From the NCBI RefSeq assembly GCF_014201735.1, contig NZ_JACHFE010000003.1, forward strand, positions 1-64,000: a stretch of 64,000 bases of DNA, written 5' to 3'. Below the pieces are notes generated by a model. The model had not been told where the DNA came from. It did not search any database and saw nothing but the letters and a program-made list of their open reading frames with translations. Shown one piece after another: positions 9,148 to 18,450 of the stretch (position 1 is its first letter; the number at the start of each line of letters is the position of its first letter). This DNA is from Marinobacter oulmenensis (GTDB lineage: Bacteria; Pseudomonadota; Gammaproteobacteria; Pseudomonadales; Oleiphilaceae). A program made the position numbers and the translations under genes.

Positions 9148-9791
9148 AACCCGGACTGTACGCCATTACCGACGAGCGGCTGACACCGGATGCCGAACTG
9201 GTATCGGCCGTGGCCGCCGCCCTTGCAGGAGGGGCCACACTGGTCCAGTACCGGGACAAACGCTCATCCTCTGCCACCCGCCATCGCCAGGCGTCTGAAC
9301 TGAACACCCTGTGCCGTCAGGCCGGTGTCCCGCTGCTGATCAACGATGACCCGGAACTGGCAGCCCGGGTGGGAGCGGCCGGTGTCCATCTGGGTCAGGA
9401 GGATGGATCGCTCCAGGCCGCCCGGGAACAGCTTGGCCCCGATGCCATCATCGGCATCACCTGCCACCATCGCCTGGATCTTGCCTGGACCGCCAGGGAC
9501 AACGGCGCAGACTATCTCGCCTTTGGCCGGTTTTATCACTCCGGCACCAAACCGGGTGCACCGCCGGCAGAGCCCTCAGTACTCACCGAAGCCCGGGAGC
9601 TGGGACTGCCGATAACCGCAATCGGGGGCATCACCATCGACAATGCCGAACCACTGATCCTGGCCGGTGCCGATCTGCTTGCGGTGGTGGGCGGTCTGTT
9701 TGACGGTGGCCCGGAACAGGTAGAATACCGGGCCAGGGACTTTGGCCGGCTGTTTGCCCGCCACCACCCAACCTTTTTTCAATCCGTTTGA
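9135..9791 (+). CDS. thiE: thiamine-phosphate synthase
   Basis: Joins HMP-pyrophosphate and thiazole phosphate to make thiamine phosphate. The 218-residue TIM-barrel protein has the typical GLYAITDERL start, VQYRDK, LINDDPELA, GVHLGQED, DYLAFGRF and AIGGI motifs. The start is GTG 9135, which overlaps the end of thiD by 13 bases; the open frame reaches back further but the family start is here. The order thiD-thiE-hemL is the same as in P. aeruginosa. No TPP riboswitch is visible within this gene string. Confidence 0.95.
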   Translation: MGALKPGLYAITDERLTPDAELVSAVAAALAGGATLVQYRDKRSSSATRHRQASELNTLCRQAGVPLLINDDPELAARVGAAGVHLGQEDGSLQAAREQLGPDAIIGITCHHRLDLAWTARDNGADYLAFGRFYHSGTKPGAPPAEPSVLTEARELGLPITAIGGITIDNAEPLILAGADLLAVVGGLFDGGPEQVEYRARDFGRLFARHHPTFFQSV

Positions 9792-9803
9792 CAGGAGCTG
9801 AAC

Positions 9804-11084
9804 GTGACCCACTCTGAAACGCTGTTCGAACAAGCCCAGAAATACATTCCCGGAGGCGTTAACTCGCCCGTCAGGGCGTTTCGCGGCGTCGGCGGCACCC
9901 CGATTTTCTTCAAACACGCCGAAGGCGCCTATCTGTTTGACGAAGACGACCGCCGCTACATCGACTACATCGGCTCCTGGGGCCCGATGATCCTGGGTCA
10001 CTCCGACCCTCGCATCAAGCAGGCCCTGCACGCCCAGGTGGATATGGGCGTGGGTTACGGCGCCCCGACAGCCATTGAGACCGAGATGGCCAAGAAAGTG
10101 TGTGAACTGGTGCCGTCCATCGATATGGTCCGCATGGTCAATTCCGGCACCGAGGCCACCATGAGCGCCATTCGCCTGGCCCGGGGCTACACCGGCCGGG
10201 ACAAGATTGTGAAATTCGAGGGCTGCTACCACGGCCATGTGGATTCACTGCTGGTCAAAGCCGGCTCAGGCGCGCTGACACTGGGTGTGCCCAATTCGCC
10301 AGGGATTCCGGCTAGCCTCGCCGAACACACCCTGACCCTGACCTATAACGACATCGACGGTGTCCGCAAAACTTTCGAAGAGATCGGCGACCAGGTCGCC
10401 GCCATCATCGTCGAACCCGTCGCCGGGAACATGAACTGCATTCCCCCGGCACCGGGTTTCCTGGAAAGTCTGCGCGAGGTCTGTGACGAGCACGGCACAG
10501 TGCTGATCTTCGATGAGGTCATGACCGGTTTCCGTGTCTCCCTGGGCGGCGCCCAGGGCCACTATGGCATTACCCCGGACCTGACCGCGCTGGGCAAGGT
10601 CATTGGTGGTGGTCTGCCGGTGGGCGCCTTTGGCGGTAAACGGGAAATCATGGAACATATTTCACCGCTGGGACCGGTTTACCAGGCCGGCACTCTGAGC
10701 GGCAATCCCCTGGCCATGACGGCCGGACTGACCACACTGAATGCCATTTCCGAGCCCGGTTTCCATGACCGGCTGTTCGAGAAGACCGAACGCATCTGTG
10801 AAGGCTTCCGGGTCGCCGCGAAAGAGGCTGGCATTCCCCTGACCGTGCAGAGCGCCGGTGCCATGTTCGGCGTATTCTTCACCGAGGAACCTTCCGTTAC
10901 CCGTTTCGATCAGGTCATGGCCTGTGACGCGGAACGCTTCAAGCATTTCTTCCAGGGCATGCTCAATGAAGGTGTCTACCTGGCACCTTCCGCGTTCGAG
11001 GCCGGCTTCGTCAGTGCCGCCCTGTCCGACGAGGACATCGAGCACACCATCGCCTCCGCCCGCAAGGTCATGGCCACCCTCTGA
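9804..11084 (+). CDS. hemL: glutamate-1-semialdehyde 2,1-aminomutase
   Basis: PLP enzyme that makes 5-aminolevulinate in the C5 haem pathway. The 426-residue protein begins with the family motif [19 protein letters not shown] and has the PLP-lysine region [16 protein letters not shown], preceded by the cofactor-binding FDEVMTGF. Start is GTG 9804 with AGGAG upstream. It lies 12 bases after thiE and ends the ClC-hemJ-thiD-thiE-hemL string; a perfect hairpin follows. Confidence 0.97.
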   Translation: MTHSETLFEQAQKYIPGGVNSPVRAFRGVGGTPIFFKHAEGAYLFDEDDRRYIDYIGSWGPMILGHSDPRIKQALHAQVDMGVGYGAPTAIETEMAKKVCELVPSIDMVRMVNSGTEATMSAIRLARGYTGRDKIVKFEGCYHGHVDSLLVKAGSGALTLGVPNSPGIPASLAEHTLTLTYNDIDGVRKTFEEIGDQVAAIIVEPVAGNMNCIPPAPGFLESLREVCDEHGTVLIFDEVMTGFRVSLGGAQGHYGITPDLTALGKVIGGGLPVGAFGGKREIMEHISPLGPVYQAGTLSGNPLAMTAGLTTLNAISEPGFHDRLFEKTERICEGFRVAAKEAGIPLTVQSAGAMFGVFFTEEPSVTRFDQVMACDAERFKHFFQGMLNEGVYLAPSAFEAGFVSAALSDEDIEHTIASARKVMATL

Positions 11085-11094
11085 CCCCGGCGAC

Positions 11095-11125
11095 AATCGC
11101 CATGGCCGGCACGGCCATGGCGATT
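11095..11125 (+). terminator. hairpin after hemL
   Basis: Perfect inverted repeat: 13-base arms 11095-11107 and 11113-11125 with a 5-base loop. It begins 10 bases after the hemL stop. There is no clear T run, so termination would be weak or Rho-assisted, or the hairpin may protect the 3' end. Confidence 0.5.
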
Positions 11126-11326
11126 CCACTGTTCCTCCGCGACCACCCCGACCCACCAGACCAAACCTGTGACGCAGAGCACAGAATTATGGTCTACATT
11201 GCCATCTAGACGTACCCGAATTTACGCCAACGTTATCGGACAGGGACCTTCCGGCCAGTGCCGGAGCACTCGTGCCGATGAGGTTTCACGGATGATCGAT
11301 GTATCAAAGGTGGCAGGGGAGCGCCT

Positions 11327-13534
11327 ATGGCCAATAACAACAACCTTTTTGCGTTTGCGAGTGGAAGCACCACTACAGAAAACCATAGCCCGGACCCATG
11401 GCTGATACTCAGCGTCGAGGATGACCCGGATTACCAGGCCTCCCTGGCGATGGCTCTGGAGTTCGTGGAAGTCGCCGGTCGGCCGGTACGACTACTCCGG
11501 GCAGGCTCGGCCTTCGAGGCGGCGCGGCTGATCCCCGAACACCCGGACATCAGTGTCATCCTGCTGGACGTGGTGATGGAGTCAGACGACGCCGGGCTGT
11601 CGCTGGTCCGGACCATTCGAGAGGTCATCGGCAATACCCTGGTGCGCATTGTCCTGCTGACCGGGCAGCCCGGCATGGCGCCGCGACTGGATGTCATGCG
11701 GGAGTATGACATCGATGACTACTGGAACAAGGCGGAACTGACCCACGAACACCTGGCTTCCATCATCACCGGGAACATCCGTTCCTGGGACCGCAGCTCG
11801 CAACTCGAGCGCGCCCGCCAGGGGCTGCAGATCATCACAGAAGCCTCCCGGGTACTGGGCCAGAAAAGGGATATAAGAGCCTTTACCCGTCACGTTCTGG
11901 AACACCTGGCCAGGCTTGTCGGAGCTGCCAACGAAGGTGTTGCCTGCGTCCGCTACCCGAGCGAAAACCTGGAAGCGGCGAGCATCATCGAGGCCAGCGG
12001 CAGCTTTGAGGCATGCGCTCACAGATGTATAAACGAGTTACCGGACAGCCGACTCAAATCCACGATACAGCAGTATCTTGCCCGCCCGGATGCCACGCCG
12101 GAGGGCGATCTGTCGGTGTTTGATTTCTCCCGCAATGAAAAAGCCGGCGAGCATTACCTGGCCGTGCTTAAGACCACCCGCCCCCTGAGCATTCAGGAGA
12201 GCAATCTGCTGGAAGTGTTCTGTGAAAACGCCAGCGCCGGGCTGACCAACCTGCGGCTCGCCAGCCGGCTGCACAAACTGGCCTACCGCGACCCGGAACT
12301 GGACCTCCCCAACCGGAACCAGTTTCTCAGGTATCTCGGCCAGCACCTGCGCAGCCAGGCCCGGAAACGACACCTGATGGTATTGCAGCTCTACGAATTC
12401 AACGAGATGGCCTTCCAGCTCGGTGATCGCTTCGCGTCCCAGATCCTGTCAGGGGTGGCCCAGACACTGCGCAATATCCTGAGCAACCCGGACGGATGCG
12501 CCCGGGTTGACCGCAGCTCCTTTGCCGCCCTGATGGAGTCTCCAGCCGCCTGCCATGAGCTGGCCGAAGCCCTGAACCAGCCGATCGAAACTGAAGGCGG
12601 CTCCTACCGCGTATCCATCTGTTCGGTCTGCCTGCCCCTTGAGGAATTCGGGGAAGAGCAGACATCGACATTGCTGAACACGGCCGAGATCGCCATGGAA
12701 CAGGCCCGGGAAAACCGCAGCAACCCGCTGTTTTTCTCCCACTACGACCAGGCGCCCATCCTCGAACGCTACGCCCTGTTGACCCGCCTGCGCCAGGCGC
12801 TTGATGACCATTCGCTGGACATTTTTCTGCAGCCGAAAGTGGAACTGGAAACCGGCCTGCTGGCCGGCTTTGAAGCCCTGGTACGCTGGCCCCAGGCCGA
12901 TGGCAGCTACATCCGACCGGATCAGTTTATCCCCATTGCCGAACACGGCGGGCTGATAGGTGAACTCGACCTCCAGGTTCTTGATAAGACCCTTCAGACC
13001 ATCCAGTTACTGCAGGAACAGGGCATCCATACCCCCGTCGCGTTCAACGCTTCACCGCTGGACCTGTTTGAACCGAGCCATTTTGAAACCATGCTCCGTA
13101 TGATTTCGGACTCCGGCATCAATCCCACACTGCTGGAACTGGAGGTCACCGAAAGCCGGGCCATGGAGGAATACGACATGATTTCCGAACGCCTGCAGCA
13201 GCTTATGGATATGGGCGTAGGCGTCAGTATCGATGACTTTGGTACCGGCTATTCCTCTCTCGGTCACATCACGCATCTGGCCGCCAGCACCTTGAAAATT
13301 GATCGCAGCTTCGTGTTCCGGATGGAGGAATCCACCGACGCCGTGCATGTGGTGGACATGATTCTCCGGCTCAGCCGACGTTTCAGCTTCAAGGTTGTCG
13401 CCGAAGGTGTTGAAACGGACACCCAGCGCAAGTTGCTCCTTGAACTGGGTTGCAGTATCGGACAGGGCTACCTGTTCTCACCGCCACTGCCGGTAAACGA
13501 TGCCGTGGACTGGGCTCTGCACCATTCTTCATGA
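11327..13534 (+). CDS. response regulator with DUF3369, degenerate GGDEF and EAL domains
   Basis: Predicted c-di-GMP phosphodiesterase controlled by phosphorylation. The N-terminal receiver (about 25-150) has the acidic pair EDD at 31-33 and phosphoacceptor D81 in LLDVVM. A DUF3369-like segment follows (about 190-310), then a degenerate diguanylate cyclase domain in which GGDEF is replaced by VDRSSF, and a C-terminal EAL domain (about 480-730). The EAL residues needed for catalysis look intact: FEALVRW, NAS, ELEVTES, DDFGTGYSS, KIDRSF, VAEGVET. The start has GGGGAG upstream; the first codons after ATG GCC form AATAACAACAAC, a Crc/Hfq-like motif. It overlaps the downstream sensor kinase by ATGA. 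Confidence 0.93.
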   Translation: MANNNNLFAFASGSTTTENHSPDPWLILSVEDDPDYQASLAMALEFVEVAGRPVRLLRAGSAFEAARLIPEHPDISVILLDVVMESDDAGLSLVRTIREVIGNTLVRIVLLTGQPGMAPRLDVMREYDIDDYWNKAELTHEHLASIITGNIRSWDRSSQLERARQGLQIITEASRVLGQKRDIRAFTRHVLEHLARLVGAANEGVACVRYPSENLEAASIIEASGSFEACAHRCINELPDSRLKSTIQQYLARPDATPEGDLSVFDFSRNEKAGEHYLAVLKTTRPLSIQESNLLEVFCENASAGLTNLRLASRLHKLAYRDPELDLPNRNQFLRYLGQHLRSQARKRHLMVLQLYEFNEMAFQLGDRFASQILSGVAQTLRNILSNPDGCARVDRSSFAALMESPAACHELAEALNQPIETEGGSYRVSICSVCLPLEEFGEEQTSTLLNTAEIAMEQARENRSNPLFFSHYDQAPILERYALLTRLRQALDDHSLDIFLQPKVELETGLLAGFEALVRWPQADGSYIRPDQFIPIAEHGGLIGELDLQVLDKTLQTIQLLQEQGIHTPVAFNASPLDLFEPSHFETMLRMISDSGINPTLLELEVTESRAMEEYDMISERLQQLMDMGVGVSIDDFGTGYSSLGHITHLAASTLKIDRSFVFRMEESTDAVHVVDMILRLSRRFSFKVVAEGVETDTQRKLLLELGCSIGQGYLFSPPLPVNDAVDWALHHSS

Positions 13535-15474
13535 ACATGCTGAAACGGGCACGCCAGATTACCGATGCGCCAATCCGGATGGGCAGAGCGGGCATTACCG
13601 CTCTGGTCCTGGCCGCCCTGGTGATTGCCTGGATCACCTGGCTGGTCTACGAGGACCGTTATCAGGCCAGGATGACCCCGGTCAATGAGCAGCAGGAAGC
13701 CGTGGTCACCGACCTCATCCAGCAACTGGGCCAGACCATCAGTCACCTGTCCGAGCTGACCTTTCTCCTGCGCCACGAGGAGGGAGTTGTTCGGGCGCTG
13801 CCCACCGAAGGACCAATCCGCATCTCTCACCTTCATGACCGGTTCGCGTTATTCAGCAAAAGCTCGAGCCTGATCTCCCAGGTACGGTGGCTCGATAACC
13901 AGGGCATGGAACGGGCGCGCATCAATATCCGGGACCAGCAGCCGGTGGCTGTCCCTGCCAAAGAGCTTCAGAACAAAGGGGATCGCTATTACATCCGGCA
14001 AGCCCGGGATCTCGGCCCTGACGAGGTGTTCTATTCGCGGATTGACCTGAACATGGAGAACGGTCGTATCCAGCAACCTCGCACCCCCACCCTGCGTACC
14101 GTCATTCGCACCGGCGACCAGGGCAAGATGAGGGCCGGGTTCCTGGTGGTCAACTTTGATCTCAGCCGCCTGTTTGCCGATGTCCGGAATATGGCCAGCA
14201 CATCCGTCAATGTGAGCCTTGTTAACCGGCAGGGTTACTGGCTGCTTCACCCCGATCCGTCCCTTGAGTGGGGATTCATGACCGGCCACACCGGCCTTAA
14301 CGTGGCCGGACAGTTGCCGGAACTCTGGCAACAGATGACAACACAGCCAGCCGGTTACGGTCTTCAACTGAATGGGGCCCTATGGAGCTACGCGCGGTTC
14401 CTTCCCCGGTATGCCCAGACCACAGCGGCCCAGGGGCTGGGCGAGATTTTTGTGGTACTCCAGACGCCGGCACAGACACTGGCCGGCGTCAAACGCCAAG
14501 TACTGGCGCCAGTGGTCATTGTCGCCGTCGTGATCTATCTGCTGCTGGCAGTCGGGCTTTACCTGTACCTGCGGGGCGATCAGACCCGTAAAGCCCTGTT
14601 GGCCGAGTTACGCCGGGAGGAGCAGGAACTGCGGACCACCAACCGGGAACTGAAAGCCTCACTGGAGCGCCAGCAGGCGCTACAGGATGAACTGGTTGAA
14701 ACCCGGAAACTGTCCTCCCTGGGTCTGATGGTTGCCGGTGTTGCCCATGAACTCAACACGCCGACCGGCGGCACCCAGGTTGCACTGACCACCATGGACG
14801 CCCAGCTTGAAAAGCTGTCCGGCAAAGTCGAGGCCGGCACCCTGACCGTGGATGACATGCAGGAGTTTCTGCAACGGGAACGGGAGGGGCTGGACCTTGC
14901 CAAACGCAATACCCGAAGAACCGCGGAGTTGATCCGAAGCTTCAAACGGCTTGCCATTGACCGACAGCAGAGCGAGCCCAGCTGGTTCAACCTCAAACAC
15001 TGTATGAACGATCTGGACCAGGCCCTGATCCCCCAGTTCAAGAATGCCAGCCAGACGCTGAGCTTTTCGGTTCCGGATGTGGAGATGTTCGGCCTCCCGG
15101 GCATCCTCTCCCAGGTCATGCAGAACCTGATTGAGAATGCCCTGAGTCACGCGTTCGAGGAAGGCCAGAGCGGGAGCATTTCAGTCATTGCCCGGGAACA
15201 GGGCAACCGTATCCTGATCAGTGTTCAGGACGATGGTGCGGGCCTGGCGCCCGGTGCCGAGGACAAGCTGTTTGATCCGTTCTTCACCACAGGTCGCAAG
15301 CAGGGCAACACCGGGCTGGGCCTGCACCTGGTCCACCAGTGGGTGGTCCAGGCGCTGAAAGGCAGCATCCGGTTCCACTCCATTCAGGGCGAGGGAACCC
15401 GATTCGATATCGTGATTCCCAGGACCCTCAACGACGGCCGGAATGGCGCCGACACGCCCTCAGAAAAGCTCTGA
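13531..15474 (+). CDS. membrane sensor histidine kinase, partner of the EAL regulator
   Basis: The 647-residue protein has an N-terminal transmembrane helix (about 17-37), a large periplasmic sensory region, probably dCache-like, a second transmembrane helix (about 325-350), a coiled-coil linker rich in Glu/Arg, and a kinase core. The core shows the H-box GVAHELNTPTGG, N-box NLIENALSH, DDGAGLAP and the ATP-lid motif FFTTGRKQGNTGLGL. Start ATG 13531 overlaps the stop of the EAL regulator (ATGA), so translation is coupled and the pair is almost certainly cognate. The signal is unknown. The gene ends 15 bases inside the convergent TPR lipoprotein gene. Confidence 0.92.
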   Translation: MNMLKRARQITDAPIRMGRAGITALVLAALVIAWITWLVYEDRYQARMTPVNEQQEAVVTDLIQQLGQTISHLSELTFLLRHEEGVVRALPTEGPIRISHLHDRFALFSKSSSLISQVRWLDNQGMERARINIRDQQPVAVPAKELQNKGDRYYIRQARDLGPDEVFYSRIDLNMENGRIQQPRTPTLRTVIRTGDQGKMRAGFLVVNFDLSRLFADVRNMASTSVNVSLVNRQGYWLLHPDPSLEWGFMTGHTGLNVAGQLPELWQQMTTQPAGYGLQLNGALWSYARFLPRYAQTTAAQGLGEIFVVLQTPAQTLAGVKRQVLAPVVIVAVVIYLLLAVGLYLYLRGDQTRKALLAELRREEQELRTTNRELKASLERQQALQDELVETRKLSSLGLMVAGVAHELNTPTGGTQVALTTMDAQLEKLSGKVEAGTLTVDDMQEFLQREREGLDLAKRNTRRTAELIRSFKRLAIDRQQSEPSWFNLKHCMNDLDQALIPQFKNASQTLSFSVPDVEMFGLPGILSQVMQNLIENALSHAFEEGQSGSISVIAREQGNRILISVQDDGAGLAPGAEDKLFDPFFTTGRKQGNTGLGLHLVHQWVVQALKGSIRFHSIQGEGTRFDIVIPRTLNDGRNGADTPSEKL

Positions 15475-16035
15475 CGCCCGGTCTTCTGCCTGCTCGGCCC
15501 CGGCCACATTACCCCGAGCCCGGCGGATATCCGCCAGCAACAGCCAACCCGACCGCTGCATCCGGCTGTTGTCACCTGCCAGAGACAGCCCCTTGAGGGT
15601 AAACTGTTCGGCAGCACCCAGGTTGTCGTCTGCCACATAGGCCTCCGACAGCTTGAAGTAGACCGCCGGTGAGCGTGGCGCGATGCGCTGGGCCCGTTCC
15701 AGCCGGGCGATTGCGCCGGCGGTATCACCGCGGTCCAGGCGCTGCTCGGCTTCCCGGATAAGCGCCAGCGCGGCACCGGAAAGTTCGTCACCCGCTTCCC
15801 GGTAACTGGGCTGATGGCTGTCGGCCTCCTCAGCCGGTGGCTGTTCACTCTTGCGCCAGACCTTATCCTGCTGACCGGAGTCGGTATCACTGGCGCGGGG
15901 TGGCTCCGGTGCTTCAGGCCTGTCACTGCTGCCGGCCGGCACGTAGATGGAATCGCCACCGGGACCGGAGGCGCAACCGGCGAGCCCCAGGAACAGAGCC
16001 ATGCACAGGGCTCGCTTGCTAACCACGTCTGTCAT
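15460..16035 (-). CDS. TPR-repeat lipoprotein
   Basis: The 191-residue protein has a lipoprotein signal with lipobox LAGC, a Pro/Glu/Asp-rich disordered linker (about 24-85) and tetratricopeptide repeats in the C-terminal half (LIREAEQRLDRGDTAGAIAR, then VYFKLSEAYVADDNLGAAEQ and a third). Function unknown; a similar gene lies next to mrcB in P. aeruginosa (PA4699-like, from memory). Its ATG overlaps the mrcB stop (ATGA), so it probably assists PBP1b, for example as a periplasmic or outer-membrane scaffold (inference). Its 3' end overlaps the convergent sensor kinase gene by 15 bases. Confidence 0.85.
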   Translation of the reverse strand: MTDVVSKRALCMALFLGLAGCASGPGGDSIYVPAGSSDRPEAPEPPRASDTDSGQQDKVWRKSEQPPAEEADSHQPSYREAGDELSGAALALIREAEQRLDRGDTAGAIARLERAQRIAPRSPAVYFKLSEAYVADDNLGAAEQFTLKGLSLAGDNSRMQRSGWLLLADIRRARGNVAGAEQAEDRASELF

Positions 16036-18332
16036 CGAAACAATCCTTCAAACCAGTTCTGAATCTGCCCGCCCAGGCCGCCGCGACAGCCGGTATGGCG
16101 TTCAGGCTCACTGCCCGCAATAAACGGCATCAGGCGGGCATTGTCGCAGCCTTCACTGGTCAGGGCCCGGGCCTGATCATTCACCCAGTGATAGCCAACA
16201 CCGTCCGGAACCACGGGTGAAAAGCCATGCTGGGGCATGTTGGCCATGAATGCCGTCCATACCGGCAGTGCCCCGGAAGCCCCGGTCAGGCGGGTCGGGC
16301 CGTTATCATCCCGCCCAACCCAGGCCACTGCAAGCAGGTCGCCACTGAATCCGGCAAACCAGGCATCCCGACCGTCATCGGTGGTGCCGGTTTTGCCCGC
16401 CAGGCTGAGTTCCCGGGGCAACGTTCGATAAGCGGACTTGCCGGTGCCCTCGCGCATGATCTCTTGCATGGCATACTGCACCAGATGCACGGCGGCCGGG
16501 TCCGCCACCTGTTCCACTTCCAGGCTGTAACGGGAAAGGGGTTCGTTGGCCGCATCCGTCACTTCCCGGATGGTACGCAGGGGCATGTTGAAGCCCGACG
16601 TCGCCAGGCCCTGATAGAGCTGCGCCACCTTCACCGGGCTCAGGGACAGTGCCCCGAGCAGCATCGCCGGGTAATCCGACAGGGGTTGCTCGGCACCGAA
16701 GGAAGTGAGCGTCTCCTGCACGGTGGGAATACCAATATCCAGCCCTACCCGCACCGCCGGCAGGTTGTATGAATGGGCCAACGCCCGGTGCAGCGGGACT
16801 TCCCCGCGTTCCTCCCGATCGAAATTCGCTGGCTGCCAACTCCGACCATCATCGAATTCCAGCCGGAATGATTTGTCCATCACCGGTGAGATCAGGGTGT
16901 ACCGGTCCGGATCGGCCAGTGCCGTCAGATAGATGAACGGTTTGACCAGAGAGCCAATCGGACGCTGGGCATCGACCGCCCGGTTGAACCCGGCAAAGTC
17001 CGGGTCCCGGCCGCCGACCAGGGCCAGGACCTCGCCGCTGTCCTTGGCGGTCACAACCAGGGCTGATTCCAGCTCTTCCCGATTGTTGCCGTAGCCCAGC
17101 TTCGGCAGCGTATCCCGGACCGCGTTTTCCGCGGTGTCCTGAATGGCCGGGTCCAGGGTAGTGAAAATCCGCAGCCCCTCACTCTGCAGGTCCTCCTGCC
17201 GGTAATCCCGGGACAGGTGTCGACGCACCAGGTCAATATAGGCGGGGTACCGGTTATCGGTAAACGACGGGCGGGCGCTGAGTTCCAGGGGCTGGCGGGA
17301 CGCCTGCTGCGCCGCCTGTGCTGACAGGATGCCGGCTTCAGCCATTTCATCAAGCACCAGATTGCGGCGTTCCGTCGCCCGCTCCGGGTGCCGCCGGGGG
17401 TTGTAGTAGCTCGGCCCTTTGACCATGCCGATCAGCAGCGCCATCTGGTGCACATCCAGATCCCGCAGGGGCTCACCGAAGAAGAACTGGCTGGCCAGAC
17501 CGAAGCCATGGATCGAACGCCTGCCGGCCTGGCCGAGATAGACTTCGTTCAGGTAGGTTTCCAGGATATCGTCCTTGCTGTAATGCCACTCCAGCAGCAC
17601 AGACATCAACGCCTCATTGGCCTTGCGCACCAGAGTCTGGTCGCGGGTGAGGAAAAAGTTCTTCACCAGTTGCTGGGTGAGCGTACTGCCGCCCTGCACG
17701 ATGCGGCCGGCCCGGATGTTGGCGATCATGGCCCGGGCAATCGACAGGGGCGCCACCCCGAAATGGTCATAGAAGCCACGGTCTTCCACCGCCAGCAGGC
17801 CGGCAACCAATGCCGGCGGCACCTCATCCAATTGGACCAGCACCCGGTCCTCACGGTGGGCGGGATAGATACCGGCAATCTGGGCGGGCTCCAGCCGGGT
17901 GATGGCCGTGTCCGGGCCAGCCAGAACAGAAAAGCCACGAATCCGGTCACCACTGATACTCAGCGACAGACGGCGGCGGGGCTCGTCGCCATCGGGAAAC
18001 TCAAAGCCACGGGTACTGATGACAAAGCGGCTGCCGTTCCTGCGGTAACTGCCCGGATCCACGCCATCGCCCTTGCGGTAGCCGGCAAGAGAGAGCTCAC
18101 GCTGCAGACCGGACACACTGACGGCCGCGCCATCGTAGAGTTCCAGCGGACGGGCATAAACCCGGGACGGCACCTCAAAACGGCGCCCTTCAAACCGGGA
18201 AGTGACCTGGGCATCAAGATAGACCATCCAGCCAGCGAGCAGAACCAGACCAATCAGGGCCAGCCGGAACAGGACTCGCCAGAGGCGGGAGGAACGGGAT
18301 GTTTTCTTACGGGGGCGTCGGGATTTACTCAT
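16032..18332 (-). CDS. mrcB: penicillin-binding protein 1B
   Basis: Bifunctional class A PBP that polymerises and cross-links peptidoglycan. After a basic cytoplasmic tail comes a transmembrane helix (about 17-40), a UB2H-like domain, then the glycosyltransferase domain with catalytic AVEDRGFYDHFG, and a transpeptidase domain with the SLVK (catalytic serine), SYN and KTGT motifs. The start MSKSRRPRKK (ATG 18332) fits the family; an in-frame GTG 18359 would add nine residues. A TATAAT lies only seven bases before this ATG. It is followed by a TPR lipoprotein gene with ATGA overlap. Confidence 0.95.
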   Translation of the reverse strand: MSKSRRPRKKTSRSSRLWRVLFRLALIGLVLLAGWMVYLDAQVTSRFEGRRFEVPSRVYARPLELYDGAAVSVSGLQRELSLAGYRKGDGVDPGSYRRNGSRFVISTRGFEFPDGDEPRRRLSLSISGDRIRGFSVLAGPDTAITRLEPAQIAGIYPAHREDRVLVQLDEVPPALVAGLLAVEDRGFYDHFGVAPLSIARAMIANIRAGRIVQGGSTLTQQLVKNFFLTRDQTLVRKANEALMSVLLEWHYSKDDILETYLNEVYLGQAGRRSIHGFGLASQFFFGEPLRDLDVHQMALLIGMVKGPSYYNPRRHPERATERRNLVLDEMAEAGILSAQAAQQASRQPLELSARPSFTDNRYPAYIDLVRRHLSRDYRQEDLQSEGLRIFTTLDPAIQDTAENAVRDTLPKLGYGNNREELESALVVTAKDSGEVLALVGGRDPDFAGFNRAVDAQRPIGSLVKPFIYLTALADPDRYTLISPVMDKSFRLEFDDGRSWQPANFDREERGEVPLHRALAHSYNLPAVRVGLDIGIPTVQETLTSFGAEQPLSDYPAMLLGALSLSPVKVAQLYQGLATSGFNMPLRTIREVTDAANEPLSRYSLEVEQVADPAAVHLVQYAMQEIMREGTGKSAYRTLPRELSLAGKTGTTDDGRDAWFAGFSGDLLAVAWVGRDDNGPTRLTGASGALPVWTAFMANMPQHGFSPVVPDGVGYHWVNDQARALTSEGCDNARLMPFIAGSEPERHTGCRGGLGGQIQNWFEGLFR

Positions 18333-18338
18333 GGCCGG

Positions 18339-18344
18339 ATTATA
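18339..18344 (-). promoter_or_regulatory. perfect -10 hexamer just before mrcB
   Basis: TATAAT on the minus strand ends seven bases before the mrcB ATG. A -35 is not convincing. If real, the transcript would start at or next to the A of the ATG (leaderless). If not, translation from GTG 18359 reads through it. Confidence 0.35.
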
Positions 18345-18402
18345 ACGAAGCCGGGGCACCCACAGGCAGCCCTGCCTTGTGTTATTTCTGTAATCTCCCC
18401 GT

Positions 18403-18408
18403 TATAGT
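18403..18408 (+). promoter_or_regulatory. possible -10 for the kinase/ATPase gene
   Basis: TATAGT, 43 bases before the GTG at 18451. The -35 side is poor (TTGTGT at 20 bases). Confidence 0.35.
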
Positions 18409-18450
18409 AGGGCTCAAAAATCAACAGGTTCAGGAAACCAGGAGCACAAT

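Noticed and set aside
8345..9150. TPP riboswitch before thiD
   Set aside because: No room between hemJ and thiD (11 bases) and no THI-box-like sequence seen.
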